47,964 bases of DNA. It comes from Rhodanobacteraceae bacterium. GTDB taxonomy: Bacteria; Pseudomonadota; Gammaproteobacteria; Xanthomonadales; Xanthomonadaceae. Numbering within the stretch: the first letter of the stretch is position 1; each line of letters opens with the position of its first letter. The DNA lies in contig JACKOX010000024.1 of assembly GCA_024233975.1 (NCBI GenBank), positions 1 through 47,964 of the forward strand, written 5' to 3'. Shown here one piece after another: positions 1-8,326 of the stretch. The position numbers and the translations under genes are program-made. Below the pieces are notes generated by a model. It searched no databases. It saw nothing but the letters and a program-made list of their open reading frames with translations, and was not told the DNA's origin.

Positions 1-1440
1 CGAGCGCAGCGTGCGATCGATGGCCTGCAGGTCGCCTGCCTTCAGGGCCTGCTTCAGCGGCAGCGTGTCGGGTTCGGCCTGCGCCGGAGCCGACACCGGT
101 GCCGGCGCGGGTGCACGACGCCAGCGCCAGGCCAGCAGCACCATGCTGATCAACCACAGCAGGCCAAGCACGATGGCGGCCGTGCGCCAGATTCCGGGCT
201 CGGCGACCACTTCCGCCGGTGTCGCCGTGGGGACATCGCTGGTCGTTGCCGGTTCCGTCGATGCAGGCGGTGCGACCTCGCTGGCTGCACCGGCGGCCGG
301 CACCACGGTGATGCGTCTGGGTGGCAGCGTCACCTGCTCGGCCTGGTCGGTCACCGTGTTCCACCAGCTGAGCGTCTGCGCCGGGATGTCGATGCTGCCG
401 GGGCGCGAAGGCACGATGGCGAACTTGCGCGACGTGGTGGCACGCACCATGCCTTCGACATCCTCTTCGCGACTGCTGCTCTGGTCCGGATACACGTTGG
501 CGCCATCAATGGGCGGCAGCGTCAGCTCGGGCAGCTGCGATCCAGCCAGGCCCAGCACACCCAGTCGCTGGTCCAGCGTGATCGGCTCACCGACCTCGAC
601 CTGCTCGGGCAGCTGGTCGCGATTGTCGAGCAGGCGCAGCTGCTCGGCCGGCAGCCACGGCGTGCCGCTGCCACCGGGCTGCGGGCGCACGTTGAGCGTC
701 TGCGCCGGCGAATGCGCGCTGATCGCCCGACCACCGCCGAAACCAAAGCCACGACGCGACGGATCCACCGCGCGCCCACGGAAACGCACGCCGGGAATGG
801 TCACCTCGCCACTGCGCTCCGGCAACACCAGATAGCGACGCTCGACCACGTTGTAGCGCCGGTTGGACATCACTTTCTGGTAATTGCGGTCATTGCCGCT
901 GCGACGGAATTCGACGCCCTGCGCATCCGGTTCGTCGAGCTGACCTTCCAGCAGCGTGACCGCGTAGTACAGCCGCACCACGAAGCGCACCTGCTGCTGC
1001 ACATAAGGATCGTTCGGCGTCGTCTCGACTTCGAGGAACACGTCATCACCGGCATGCGCATCGGCGGTGGCCGACGGCGGCTTCACGGTAAGGGTCAAGG
1101 GGTCGGTTTTCTCGGCGCCGACATCGAACGCCGGTATGCCGATGACGCCCTCGGCCTTTGGGGACAGCGCCACGGCCCAGAGCGTGCTCGCGCTGCGCTG
1201 GCCGTTGACGAAGTTGATCTGGCTCTGGCTCGACTGGCCGACGATGTCGAAGTCACTGCCCAGCACCGAGAAGTCCGGCTCACTGCCGCCGGCGTCACCT
1301 TGCACGTTCAGCGTGACGGTTTCACCCAGCTCGATCTCGTCGCGATCCAGCCACGCACGCGCAGCCCATGTTGGCAGGCTCGCCAGCATCAGGCACAGCA
1401 ACAACAGGGACCGCCATCGCCGCAACACCGGAGCCTTCAT
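1..1440 (-). CDS. batD: BatD-like oxygen-tolerance/aerotolerance membrane protein (3' end outside window)
   Basis: The gene starts at ATG 1440 and stays open for 480 codons to the window edge, so the C-terminus is missing. The N-terminus is a signal peptide (MKAPVLRRWRSLLLLCLMLA..., probable cleavage after TWA). Beta-rich periplasmic repeats follow, with a phrase (LDRDEIELGETVTLNV) typical of BatD. A single membrane helix (WRTAAIVLGLLWLISMVLLA, about residues 415-440) precedes a cytoplasmic tail. BatD proteins are membrane-anchored partners of the VWA proteins BatA and BatB. The start overlaps the batB stop by four bases (ATGA), so translation is probably coupled. It is the last visible gene of the moxR-bat operon. 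The family call rests on domain layout and context. Confidence 0.85.
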   Translation of the reverse strand, partial: MKAPVLRRWRSLLLLCLMLASLPTWAARAWLDRDEIELGETVTLNVQGDAGGSEPDFSVLGSDFDIVGQSSQSQINFVNGQRSASTLWAVALSPKAEGVIGIPAFDVGAEKTDPLTLTVKPPSATADAHAGDDVFLEVETTPNDPYVQQQVRFVVRLYYAVTLLEGQLDEPDAQGVEFRRSGNDRNYQKVMSNRRYNVVERRYLVLPERSGEVTIPGVRFRGRAVDPSRRGFGFGGGRAISAHSPAQTLNVRPQPGGSGTPWLPAEQLRLLDNRDQLPEQVEVGEPITLDQRLGVLGLAGSQLPELTLPPIDGANVYPDQSSSREEDVEGMVRATTSRKFAIVPSRPGSIDIPAQTLSWWNTVTDQAEQVTLPPRRITVVPAAGAASEVAPPASTEPATTSDVPTATPAEVVAEPGIWRTAAIVLGLLWLISMVLLAWRWRRAPAPAPVSAPAQAEPDTLPLKQALKAGDLQAIDRTLRS

Positions 1441-3395
1441 CGATCATCTCCTTCACGCTGGCGGCGCTGCTGCTCGATCTGGAACTTGCGTCGCAGCAGG
1501 CCGCCCGGATCGTCGGGGATGCGCCGCAGCCACTGCTCCACCGCCTGCTGCTGTTCGTTCTGTTCGCGTTCGGCTTCGGTCATCGCCCGGGTTTCCTGCT
1601 GTTCCTGTTCGCCATCCTTCAGCGCCTGCTCCATGGCCTGCTGGAAATCCTGCCGCGCGGCTTCCTCGTCCTTTTCGCCATCCTCGGACTGCGCCTGCTG
1701 CTCCTCGCCATCGCGCTGCTCTTCGCCCTGCTGGCCATCCTGCTGAGACGGGTCGTTCTTCTGCTGCTGCTCGCCATCCTGGCTGGATTCGCCCTGCTGA
1801 TCCTGCTGTTCGCCCTGCTGATCCTGCTCCGACTGCTGGCCCTGCTGGTTGGGATCCTGCTGCCCATCCTGCTTGTCGGACTGCCCCGACTGGTCCTTCT
1901 GCTGCTGTTCCTGTTGCTGCAGGGCCTGTTGGACGAGATCGCGATTGACCGTGGCGTCCTCCATCCCGGGCTCGAGCGACAAGGCCTGGTCATAGGCGTC
2001 AATGGCGGCCTTGAGTTCGCCCTGACGCGCCAACGCATTACCGCGGTTGTAGTGGTCATCGGCGCTAGCGCCAGCGAAGCCCTGCGCTGCGGCTGAAAAG
2101 TCGCCAGCGCGATACGCCGCACTGGCCGCCATTGAAGGATCGGTCGCCAGCGTGCGCGCGGTGTCGTTGTCGCCAGCCTGCAGCGCGTCCCAGGCGCGCT
2201 GGTCGTCGCGCTTCCACCACGAGCTGCCCGATGGTGCCTGAGCTGCTGATGCTGCCGGCATCGATGATTCCGCTGCCGATGTCGCGGACGCCGGCGGGGA
2301 AGGCGATTCCTGCGCCGCCATCGCCGGCGGCGGGGTCATCGGCAGGAAGACCAATAGTGCGAAGGATGCCACCCAGCCACGACGAAAACCCGCGGCCACC
2401 AGCGGCAGCAACAGCAACAGCAGCCATGGACCATCGTCCTGGAAGGCCCGTCGTGCGTCTTCTTCCTTCGTTCGGTCCGCGGACGAGCCCGAATCGGACA
2501 GGCTGCTGGCATCGAGCAGACCGAGACCGCGCAGGTCACCGGCGTCCGAACGCAGCATCTGATACGCACCGTTGCCGGCTGCACTCAGCGACTGCAGCCC
2601 GGCATCATCCAGCTTCGGCAGCAGGATGCCGCCCGCGCCGTCCTTCAGGAAGCCGCCACCCGGCATGGGCACCGGACCCGGTGATTCACTGCCAACACCG
2701 AGCACGCTGACGTGGAAGCCGGCCGCAGCGGCCGCCTCGGCAGCGGCTTCGGCTTCCTTCAGCGAATCCGCGCGTTCGGCCGAACTCATGGCAACGCCAT
2801 CGGCAACCAGAAGAATGTCGCCGCCTTCGAAACCGGCGCCCTGCAGCAGAGCCATCGCACGACGGATCGCCATCGCCGGACGGTTGCCCGGTTTCGGCAT
2901 GACGTCGATCTCCAGCGAATCCAGCAGGGCCAGCAAGGTCTGGCCATCATCGGTCACCGGCGCGACGGTGTAGGCATCGTCGGCATAGGCCAGCAGCGCG
3001 AACTGGCCGTCACGGCGCTCGCGCAGGAGGTCGGCGATCTTGAACCGCGCCCGGGCCAGCCGGTTCGGCTTCAGGTCTTCGGCGTGCATGGTCGGCGACA
3101 GCGACAGGGCGATCGCCAGCGGCGCCTCGCGCTGGATCAGCGGCTGCGGCAGTTCACGGAAGGCGGGCCCCGCCAGTGCGACGATGGCGATGGTCGAAGC
3201 CAGCAACACCAGCGGCAGAAAACGCGAGCGCGCGCCGGCCCGCTCGCTTTGCGCGTCCAGAAGACCGGCATCGACGATGTCCTGCCAGCCGTTTTCGCGC
3301 GCCTCGCGGCGGCGCATCAACCAGGCAACCCATGGCAATGCCAGCAGCGCCAGCAGCCACAGCGGTCGCAGGAAATGCAGGTCGGTCAGGCTCAT
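1437..3395 (-). CDS. batB: BatB/BatC fusion: VWA domain plus TPR and Gln-rich tail, with a degenerate MIDAS motif
   Basis: This 652-residue protein has two N-terminal membrane helices (about 10-28 and 58-78), a von Willebrand A domain (about 90-295), another helix (about 323-355), TPR repeats (about 395-490), a Gln/Asp/Glu-rich low-complexity tail (about 490-605) and the closing motif QWLRRIPDDPGGLLRRKF seen in BatC-type proteins. It therefore combines BatB and BatC, which are separate genes in some bacteria. VWA proteins normally bind a metal through a DxSxS MIDAS. Here the equivalent is S98-L-S100-P-T102, so the first Asp is lost, while batA next door keeps the motif. The start at 3395 was chosen because it overlaps the batA stop (ATGA). 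An upstream in-frame extension to 3500 only shadows batA. The family is firm; a structural rather than metal-binding role is inference. Confidence 0.9.
   Translation of the reverse strand: MSLTDLHFLRPLWLLALLALPWVAWLMRRREARENGWQDIVDAGLLDAQSERAGARSRFLPLVLLASTIAIVALAGPAFRELPQPLIQREAPLAIALSLSPTMHAEDLKPNRLARARFKIADLLRERRDGQFALLAYADDAYTVAPVTDDGQTLLALLDSLEIDVMPKPGNRPAMAIRRAMALLQGAGFEGGDILLVADGVAMSSAERADSLKEAEAAAEAAAAAGFHVSVLGVGSESPGPVPMPGGGFLKDGAGGILLPKLDDAGLQSLSAAGNGAYQMLRSDAGDLRGLGLLDASSLSDSGSSADRTKEEDARRAFQDDGPWLLLLLLPLVAAGFRRGWVASFALLVFLPMTPPPAMAAQESPSPPASATSAAESSMPAASAAQAPSGSSWWKRDDQRAWDALQAGDNDTARTLATDPSMAASAAYRAGDFSAAAQGFAGASADDHYNRGNALARQGELKAAIDAYDQALSLEPGMEDATVNRDLVQQALQQQEQQQKDQSGQSDKQDGQQDPNQQGQQSEQDQQGEQQDQQGESSQDGEQQQKNDPSQQDGQQGEEQRDGEEQQAQSEDGEKDEEAARQDFQQAMEQALKDGEQEQQETRAMTEAEREQNEQQQAVEQWLRRIPDDPGGLLRRKFQIEQQRRQREGDDR
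1660..1925 (-). repeat. Low-complexity CAG-rich tract coding the Gln/Asp/Glu tail of BatB/C
   Basis: Within the batB/C gene about 265 bases are made almost only of Gln, Asp, Glu, Ser and Gly codons (QQG, QDQQ and EQQ units). The result is a disordered acidic polyglutamine-like segment between the TPR region and the conserved C-terminal motif. Units are irregular rather than exact tandem copies. Confidence 0.7.
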
Positions 3396-4429
3396 GTCGT
3401 CACCTGTCCCGGTCGCCGCAGGGAAGACTGCCGATGCCCACCCAGCGCCGCCATGATCAGACCAGCCATCGCCAGCAACAGGGCCGCGGCCAGCGGCCAC
3501 ACGAATCGCTCATGCCGTGGGCGCAGCGGTTCGGCTTCCAGCAGCGCCGGCTCCAGCCGGTCCATCTCGGCGTAGATGCCGGCCAGCTCGGCCGTATCCC
3601 GGGCGCGGAAGTAGCGGCCGCCGGTTTCCCGGGCGATGGCCTTCAGCGCGGCTTCGTCGATTTCCGCACTGTTGGTGGAGAATGCCATGCCGAACAGGCC
3701 ACCACTGCGGTCACTGCCCATGCCGATGGTGTAGACGCGGACGTTCTCCGCCTTGGCCAACTCGGCCGCGCGCTCGGGCTCCAGCGCACCGGCGGTGTTC
3801 ACGCCATCGGTGAGCAGGATCAGGACGCGCTGCTCCTGGGGACGGTCGCGCAGGCGCTTGACCGCCAGTCCGATGGCATCACCAATGGCCGTCTCACGAC
3901 CGGCGATGCCGACCTGGCTGTCCAGCAGCTGCGCCTTCACCGCGTCGCGATCCATGGTCAGCGGCGTCACCAGGTAAGCGCGCTGACCGAACAGCAGCAG
4001 GCCGAGGCGGTCGCCGACGCGACGCTCCAGGAAGTCACCGACCACGGCCTTCACCGCACTGAGACGCGACACGGCCTGTCGGCCGATCTGCATGTCCTCG
4101 GCGGCCATGCTGCCGGAGACATCAACCGCCACCAGGAGGTCGCGGCCGGTGGTCGGCGGCGCAGTGGGCTCACCCAAACTGATCGGGCGCATGGCCGCGA
4201 CGATGAGCAATCCCCAGACCAACCAGGCCAACCAGGGTGTTCGCGCGCTACTGCGGCGGCCGCTGGAAATCGCGCTGGCGATTTCATCAAGGAAGGGAAT
4301 TCGCAGGGCAATGCCACTGCCGGCGGCCGAGGGCAGCCAACGTCGCAGCAGCCAGGGCAATGGCAGCGCGAGCGCCAGCCATGGCCAGTCGAACTCGGAT
4401 ATGCCCCAGTCAATCATTTCGGCCACCAT
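3392..4429 (-). CDS. batA: BatA-like VWA-domain membrane protein with intact MIDAS
   Basis: This 345-residue protein has membrane segments near residues 15-30, 65-82 and 308-330 around a cytosolic or periplasmic VWA domain (about 95-290). The MIDAS motif is intact (D103-V-S105-G-S107). A conserved Thr region (GRETAIGDAIGLAVKR) and the downstream LLTDG motif are also present. BatA/YehP-type VWA proteins act with MoxR AAA+ ATPases in envelope stress resistance, aerotolerance or metal-dependent assembly. The exact substrate is unknown. The start at 4429 overlaps the preceding DUF4381 gene by 20 bases; Met5 (4417) is a possible alternative. The 3' end overlaps batB. Confidence 0.9.
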   Translation of the reverse strand: MVAEMIDWGISEFDWPWLALALPLPWLLRRWLPSAAGSGIALRIPFLDEIASAISSGRRSSARTPWLAWLVWGLLIVAAMRPISLGEPTAPPTTGRDLLVAVDVSGSMAAEDMQIGRQAVSRLSAVKAVVGDFLERRVGDRLGLLLFGQRAYLVTPLTMDRDAVKAQLLDSQVGIAGRETAIGDAIGLAVKRLRDRPQEQRVLILLTDGVNTAGALEPERAAELAKAENVRVYTIGMGSDRSGGLFGMAFSTNSAEIDEAALKAIARETGGRYFRARDTAELAGIYAEMDRLEPALLEAEPLRPRHERFVWPLAAALLLAMAGLIMAALGGHRQSSLRRPGQVTT

Positions 4430-4895
4430 CGGCCACTTCGCCGTCGATCAGGCGTCGCAGGGCTTCACGCACCGGCTCGCGCAACGCGGCCACCTGGGTC
4501 TTCGATAGTGACGGCCGGAACGGAGCCTCCACCAGCAAGCGGCCCAGCGGATCACCTTCATCAGTATCAATGCCCAAAGCCTGCGACCAATCAACGCCCG
4601 CGCGCGAAGCCAGTTCGGGGCGGTAACGCAGACAGGCCCGCCGCAGCAGCGACGACCATTCGGCAACAACCTCGACACCTCCTTGTTGGTCGCGATGCTG
4701 ATCCCAGATGCGATCAACCTCTGCCAGCAAGGCACGACGATGACGCTGCCGAAGCAGGCGGCGCCGGATCAGGACGCTGGCCACACTGATGACGACGATC
4801 AACAGCAATGCGAGCAGCCACCAGCCCGGTGCCGGCGGCCACCAGGAAGGTTCCGCTGGCAGATGAATGTCCCGCAGCGGGAGTTCGGGCTTCAT
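4410..4895 (-). CDS. DUF4381 membrane protein of the MoxR/Bat operon
   Basis: This 161-residue protein has one strong membrane helix (PGWWLLALLLIVVISVASVL, about residues 23-43) followed by a basic cytosolic region with RRRLLRQRHRRALLAEVDRI. The opening LPLRDIHLPAEPSWWPPAPGWW is the usual DUF4381 signature. The gene always travels between the DUF58 and BatA genes in MoxR operons, and its molecular job is not known. Its start codon overlaps the DUF58 stop (ATGA) and its 3' end runs into batA. Confidence 0.85.
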   Translation of the reverse strand: MKPELPLRDIHLPAEPSWWPPAPGWWLLALLLIVVISVASVLIRRRLLRQRHRRALLAEVDRIWDQHRDQQGGVEVVAEWSSLLRRACLRYRPELASRAGVDWSQALGIDTDEGDPLGRLLVEAPFRPSLSKTQVAALREPVREALRRLIDGEVADGGRND

Positions 4896-5842
4896 GCTGC
4901 CAGGCCCTCACTGCGCGGCTCCGGCGCACCACGCAGGAGATCGCGCAAGGCCGTGACTGGATCGTCATCCGTCGTGACCCGATGCGCGCGGACACCCGCC
5001 GCGGCAAGGTGACCGAGTGCCGCCTGTTGCAGGGCGTCGAAATGCTCGAACCAGCGTTGTCGCGCTTCGGGTGTATCCAGGCTTAAGGTCACCGCGCCCT
5101 CTGAACCCACTGCCAGATAGTTTCCGGCTGGTGGCGGATGTCGCTCCAGTGCATCGCAGACCAGCAGGGCGATCACGTCGTGATGCGCCGACAGCGCACG
5201 CAAGGCCGCCTCGCTGCGCGCATCGACGCTGCGCGCGTCGGCCAGCAGCAGGACGTGGCTGCCCGGTCTAATCAACCTCGGCAGTCTCTCCAGTGACTGG
5301 TTGAAGGCTTCGACAGGGTCGCTCGTGGCGACTGTTGAGCGGCTCCAGGACGACAGTGCGTTGAGGACGCGCAGGATGGCGCTGCGACCGCGGGTTGGCG
5401 GCACCACATCGCCTTCACTGATGGCGGCAAGCCGGTCGCCCTCCATGCTGCCGGTCCAGGCCAGCAAGGCGCCCAGTCGTGCCGCCGCAACTGACTTGAG
5501 GCAGCTACGAGTGCCGAACCCCATGCCCGGCGAGCGATCCACTATCACCGCGGTCACGCGGTCCCTTTCGGCCTGGAAGACCTTGCTGTGGGCGCGGCCG
5601 GTTCGCGCGGTGACCCGCCAGTCGATGTGACGAACATCGTCGCCCGGCGCGTATGGCCGCGACTCCGCATAGTCCATGCCGCGGCCGCGAAACGCGGAAT
5701 GCGACGGCCCAGACTCGCGACTCGCGCTGCGGCGTCGATACCCCGCCAGCAATTCCATCGCACGCGAACGCAATGCAAGCAGTTCCGCGACATCCGCATA
5801 CAGGCCGGTGTTGTTGGCTTTCATGCAGCGTGAATCCCGCAC
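4892..5842 (-). CDS. DUF58 domain protein (MoxR-associated VWA-like)
   Basis: This 316-residue protein carries the DUF58 hallmark RGRGMDYAESRPYAPGDD followed by VRHIDWRVTARTG at about residues 53-83, then a VWA-like region beginning VTAVIVDRSPGMGFG. No membrane helix is evident. DUF58 proteins are regular partners of MoxR ATPases. The start taken is a GTG at 5842 because GAGGG lies about seven bases upstream and overlaps the moxR stop. An ATG at 5824 (MKANN...) is an alternative with no visible ribosome site. The 3' end overlaps DUF4381 by four bases. Confidence 0.88.
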   Translation of the reverse strand: MRDSRCMKANNTGLYADVAELLALRSRAMELLAGYRRRSASRESGPSHSAFRGRGMDYAESRPYAPGDDVRHIDWRVTARTGRAHSKVFQAERDRVTAVIVDRSPGMGFGTRSCLKSVAAARLGALLAWTGSMEGDRLAAISEGDVVPPTRGRSAILRVLNALSSWSRSTVATSDPVEAFNQSLERLPRLIRPGSHVLLLADARSVDARSEAALRALSAHHDVIALLVCDALERHPPPAGNYLAVGSEGAVTLSLDTPEARQRWFEHFDALQQAALGHLAAAGVRAHRVTTDDDPVTALRDLLRGAPEPRSEGLAA

Positions 5843-5850
5843 CGCGGCCC

Positions 5851-6870
5851 TCAGGGCAGTGGGACGCGTTCCAGCAGTTCTTCCACCACCTTGTCCGCGG
5901 TAAATCCTTCCGCTTCGGCCTCGAAAGTGACCAGCACGCGATGACGCAACACGTCGGCAGCAACCGCATGGACATCATCAGGCGTCACGAAGTCACGACC
6001 TTCCAGCCAGGCAAAGGCCCGCGCGCAACGATCCAGCGCAATGGTGCCGCGCGGGCTGGCGCCGAAAGCGATGCGTCGCGCGAGGTCTTCGCTGTAACGA
6101 GCCGGCTCTCGGGTAGCCAGCACCAGCTCCACCAGGTAACGCTCCAGCGGCTCTGCGAGGTGAATGTCGAGGATGGCTTCGCGCGCGGCGAAGACTTGCT
6201 GCTCGCTGATCTGCGCAGCCACGGCGCTGCCGGCATGCAATGCCTCGCGCGCCTGCCCGCGCGCGAGCTTCAGGATATCCAGCTCGCTGTCCGCATCGGG
6301 ATAACCGATGCGCACGTGCATGAGGAAGCGGTCCAGCTGCGCTTCTGGCAGCGGATAGGTGCCTTCCTGCTCGATCGGGTTCTGCGTGGCCATGACCAGG
6401 AACAGGCGTGGCAGCTTGTAGGTCACCCGACCAACCGTCACTTGGCGCTCCCCCATTGCCTCAAGAAGCGCCGACTGGACTTTTGCCGGGGCGCGATTGA
6501 TTTCATCGGCCAGCAGCAGGTTGTGAAAAAGCGGACCCTGCTGGAACTGGAAACTGCCTTCCTGTGGCCGGAAGATCTCCGTACCGGTCAAATCGGCGGG
6601 AAGCAGATCCGGGGTGAACTGGATACGGTGGAAATCGCCCTCGATACGGTCCGCCAGCGCCTTGACCGCCGTGGTCTTGGCGAGGCCGGGAGCACCTTCC
6701 ACCAGCAAATGACCATCGGCCAGCAGCGCAACGAGCAGGCGGTCGACAAGTGCGCGCTGCCCGATGATGCAGCGGCCCAGCTCTTCGCGTAGTCCGGTGA
6801 AAGCCGCATGCAGGTCGGCGGCCGGTGTGGTTTCTGGCATGTCCATGAGTCTGTTGTTCGCGGTTTGCAT
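5851..6870 (-). CDS. moxR: MoxR-family AAA+ ATPase
   Basis: This 339-residue AAA+ ATPase has Walker A GAPGLAKT (residues 59-66), Walker B LLLADE (118-123) followed by INRAPAKVQSALLEAMGE, and a sensor-1-like region VMATQNPIEQEGTYPLPEAQ. MoxR ATPases are thought to be chaperones that load cofactors or remodel VWA-domain partners. The four or five genes downstream encode exactly such partners (DUF58, DUF4381, BatA, BatB/C, BatD). It heads the operon. The start at 6870 has no strong ribosome site, and Met9 or Met11 are possible alternatives. A 16-bp palindrome about 75 bases upstream may be a control site. Confidence 0.93.
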   Translation of the reverse strand: MQTANNRLMDMPETTPAADLHAAFTGLREELGRCIIGQRALVDRLLVALLADGHLLVEGAPGLAKTTAVKALADRIEGDFHRIQFTPDLLPADLTGTEIFRPQEGSFQFQQGPLFHNLLLADEINRAPAKVQSALLEAMGERQVTVGRVTYKLPRLFLVMATQNPIEQEGTYPLPEAQLDRFLMHVRIGYPDADSELDILKLARGQAREALHAGSAVAAQISEQQVFAAREAILDIHLAEPLERYLVELVLATREPARYSEDLARRIAFGASPRGTIALDRCARAFAWLEGRDFVTPDDVHAVAADVLRHRVLVTFEAEAEGFTADKVVEELLERVPLP

Positions 6871-6942
6871 TGGGTAGCGTCTGCAGGGGGCGCCCTTTCG
6901 ACACCAATGCTATCCGAGGGTTCCGCTGTCGCCACCGGTCAG

Positions 6943-6958
6943 AGGTCACCCGTGACCT
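6943..6958. promoter_or_regulatory. 16-bp palindrome AGGTCAC-CC-GTGACCT ahead of moxR
   Basis: Two perfect 7-bp arms flank CC in the 133-base gap between the cNMP-EAL gene and moxR. No T-run follows on either strand, so an operator is more likely than a terminator. Which protein would bind is unknown. Confidence 0.35.
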
Positions 6959-7003
6959 GTGGCTGTCACCGCCCCGGGATGGCGGCCCGTCCGGCGGTTC
7001 CCG

Positions 7004-8134
7004 TCAGGAGAGCCATTCGGCCAGCGGCTGAGGCTTGCCGATCAGGTAACCCTGCGCGTAACGCACGCCAAGCTCACGGAGCACATCCAGCTGCCGCTCC
7101 TCCTCGATCCCCTCCACGACGACGTCGGCGCCGAGGTCATGGACCATGGCGACCATGTTCCGCAAGATCGCCATGGCACGCGGAGAGGCATGCATGTTGC
7201 GGGCATAGGCCTGATCGACCTTGACGGTGTCAAATGCCAGGCGATGCAGGTGCTCCATGCCCGAATATCCGGTGCCGAAGTCATCCATGGCGACCTTGAT
7301 GCCATGGCCGTGACATTCCGCAATCACCCCCGCGACCATGCCGTAGTCGAGCGAGAGACTCTCGGTAATCTCGACCTTCACCGAAGACTGCGGCAAGCCG
7401 GCGTCGCGCGTCCGCACGACAATGCGATCGATCAACCCTTCCTCGGCAAGCTGTCGCGCGGAAACATTGATCGCGACAAATGGCGCCGTTCCGCCCGCGT
7501 GCAAGCCCTGAATGGCCTGGCAAGCCTTGTCCAGCACATATTCGCCGACCGGAACGATGAGCGAGGTCTCTTCCGCCAATGCAATGAACTCGGCAGGCGA
7601 AACGGGACCGCGCTCCGGATGCGTCCAACGTACCAATGCCTCATAGCCACCGATAACACCTGCCGGAACTTCCAGAAGCGGTTGAAGACGAAGATCGAGG
7701 CCGTCACTCGCAAGCGCATCCCGCAGCTGGGATTCCAAGCGGATCTTGCCCATGCCGCCGGCATTGTCGAAGCCATCCTCAGACTCGGTGACCTTGCCGC
7801 GCATCGCGGACATGGCGTTGCGATAGCGTTTCAGCAGACCTTCCAGCAGCGACCGGACAACCGGGTCCGACCGGTCGATGCGCTCGGCGATCTGACCACG
7901 GTCAATCTCGATCAGCTCAACATCGGTAACCGCGCGGGCGGTTGCCGTTCGGGGCGCGGCGTCAATGACGGCCATCTCGCCAAGAATCGCGCCGGCACCG
8001 AGCTCGCTGAGCAGCACTTCACGACCTTCATCGTGGGTAACAATCGCAATCGTCCCGGATTCGATCAGGTAGGCACTACCCGCCGGATCCCCCTCGTGGA
8101 ACAACTCCTGCCCCGCCGCCAAAGATCGCTTCAT
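7004..8134 (-). CDS. Cyclic-nucleotide-binding domain fused to EAL c-di-GMP phosphodiesterase
   Basis: This 376-residue soluble protein has a CRP-type cNMP-binding domain (about 8-85) with a good phosphate cassette (LGEMAVIDAAPRTATARA, Arg62), a linker, and an EAL domain (about 135-376). The EAL residues needed for catalysis are visible: E165-A-L in YEALVRW, N223, E255 in EITES, D284/D285 in DDFGTGYS, K305, E341 and Q361. It should hydrolyse c-di-GMP, with the N-terminal domain sensing cAMP or another nucleotide (inference). No DNA-binding domain is present. The start at 8134 was chosen for GGGGAG seven bases upstream. Longer in-frame starts up to 8248 lack ribosome sites. It is a single gene between the moxR operon and the pilQ terminator. 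Confidence 0.9.
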   Translation of the reverse strand: MKRSLAAGQELFHEGDPAGSAYLIESGTIAIVTHDEGREVLLSELGAGAILGEMAVIDAAPRTATARAVTDVELIEIDRGQIAERIDRSDPVVRSLLEGLLKRYRNAMSAMRGKVTESEDGFDNAGGMGKIRLESQLRDALASDGLDLRLQPLLEVPAGVIGGYEALVRWTHPERGPVSPAEFIALAEETSLIVPVGEYVLDKACQAIQGLHAGGTAPFVAINVSARQLAEEGLIDRIVVRTRDAGLPQSSVKVEITESLSLDYGMVAGVIAECHGHGIKVAMDDFGTGYSGMEHLHRLAFDTVKVDQAYARNMHASPRAMAILRNMVAMVHDLGADVVVEGIEEERQLDVLRELGVRYAQGYLIGKPQPLAEWLS

Positions 8135-8270
8135 GACAGTGCTCCCCAGCCAGTCCCGATAGCGTATTCGAATCCTATTAGCCATGCAGGGCATGAGGGC
8201 AACATGCGAGCGCCCGATTTCTGCCCTGCCCGGCGACAGATTGTCCAAATGCAGTACGTAGCATGTCTCC

Positions 8271-8306
8271 GAAACAAAGAAGGGCCTGGATCTCTCCAGG
8301 CCCTTC
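8271..8306 (-). terminator. Rho-independent terminator of pilMNOPQ
   Basis: A perfect 12-bp stem (GAAGGGCCTGGA and its complement, 8279-8290 with 8295-8306) and a 4-base loop lie just after the pilQ stop. Read on the minus strand the stem is followed by TTTGTTTC. Confidence 0.85.
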
Positions 8307-8326
8307 CAAACTATGGCTACATCAAA

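Noticed and set aside
1660..1925. Possible CRISPR-like or tandem repeat array
   Set aside because: Units are irregular codon-level repeats inside batB/C with no spacers.
1368..2096. Plus-strand frame rich in Leu and Ile that looks like a membrane protein
   Set aside because: It is the reverse reading of the CAG-rich batB/C tail; CTG runs give false Leu-rich helices.
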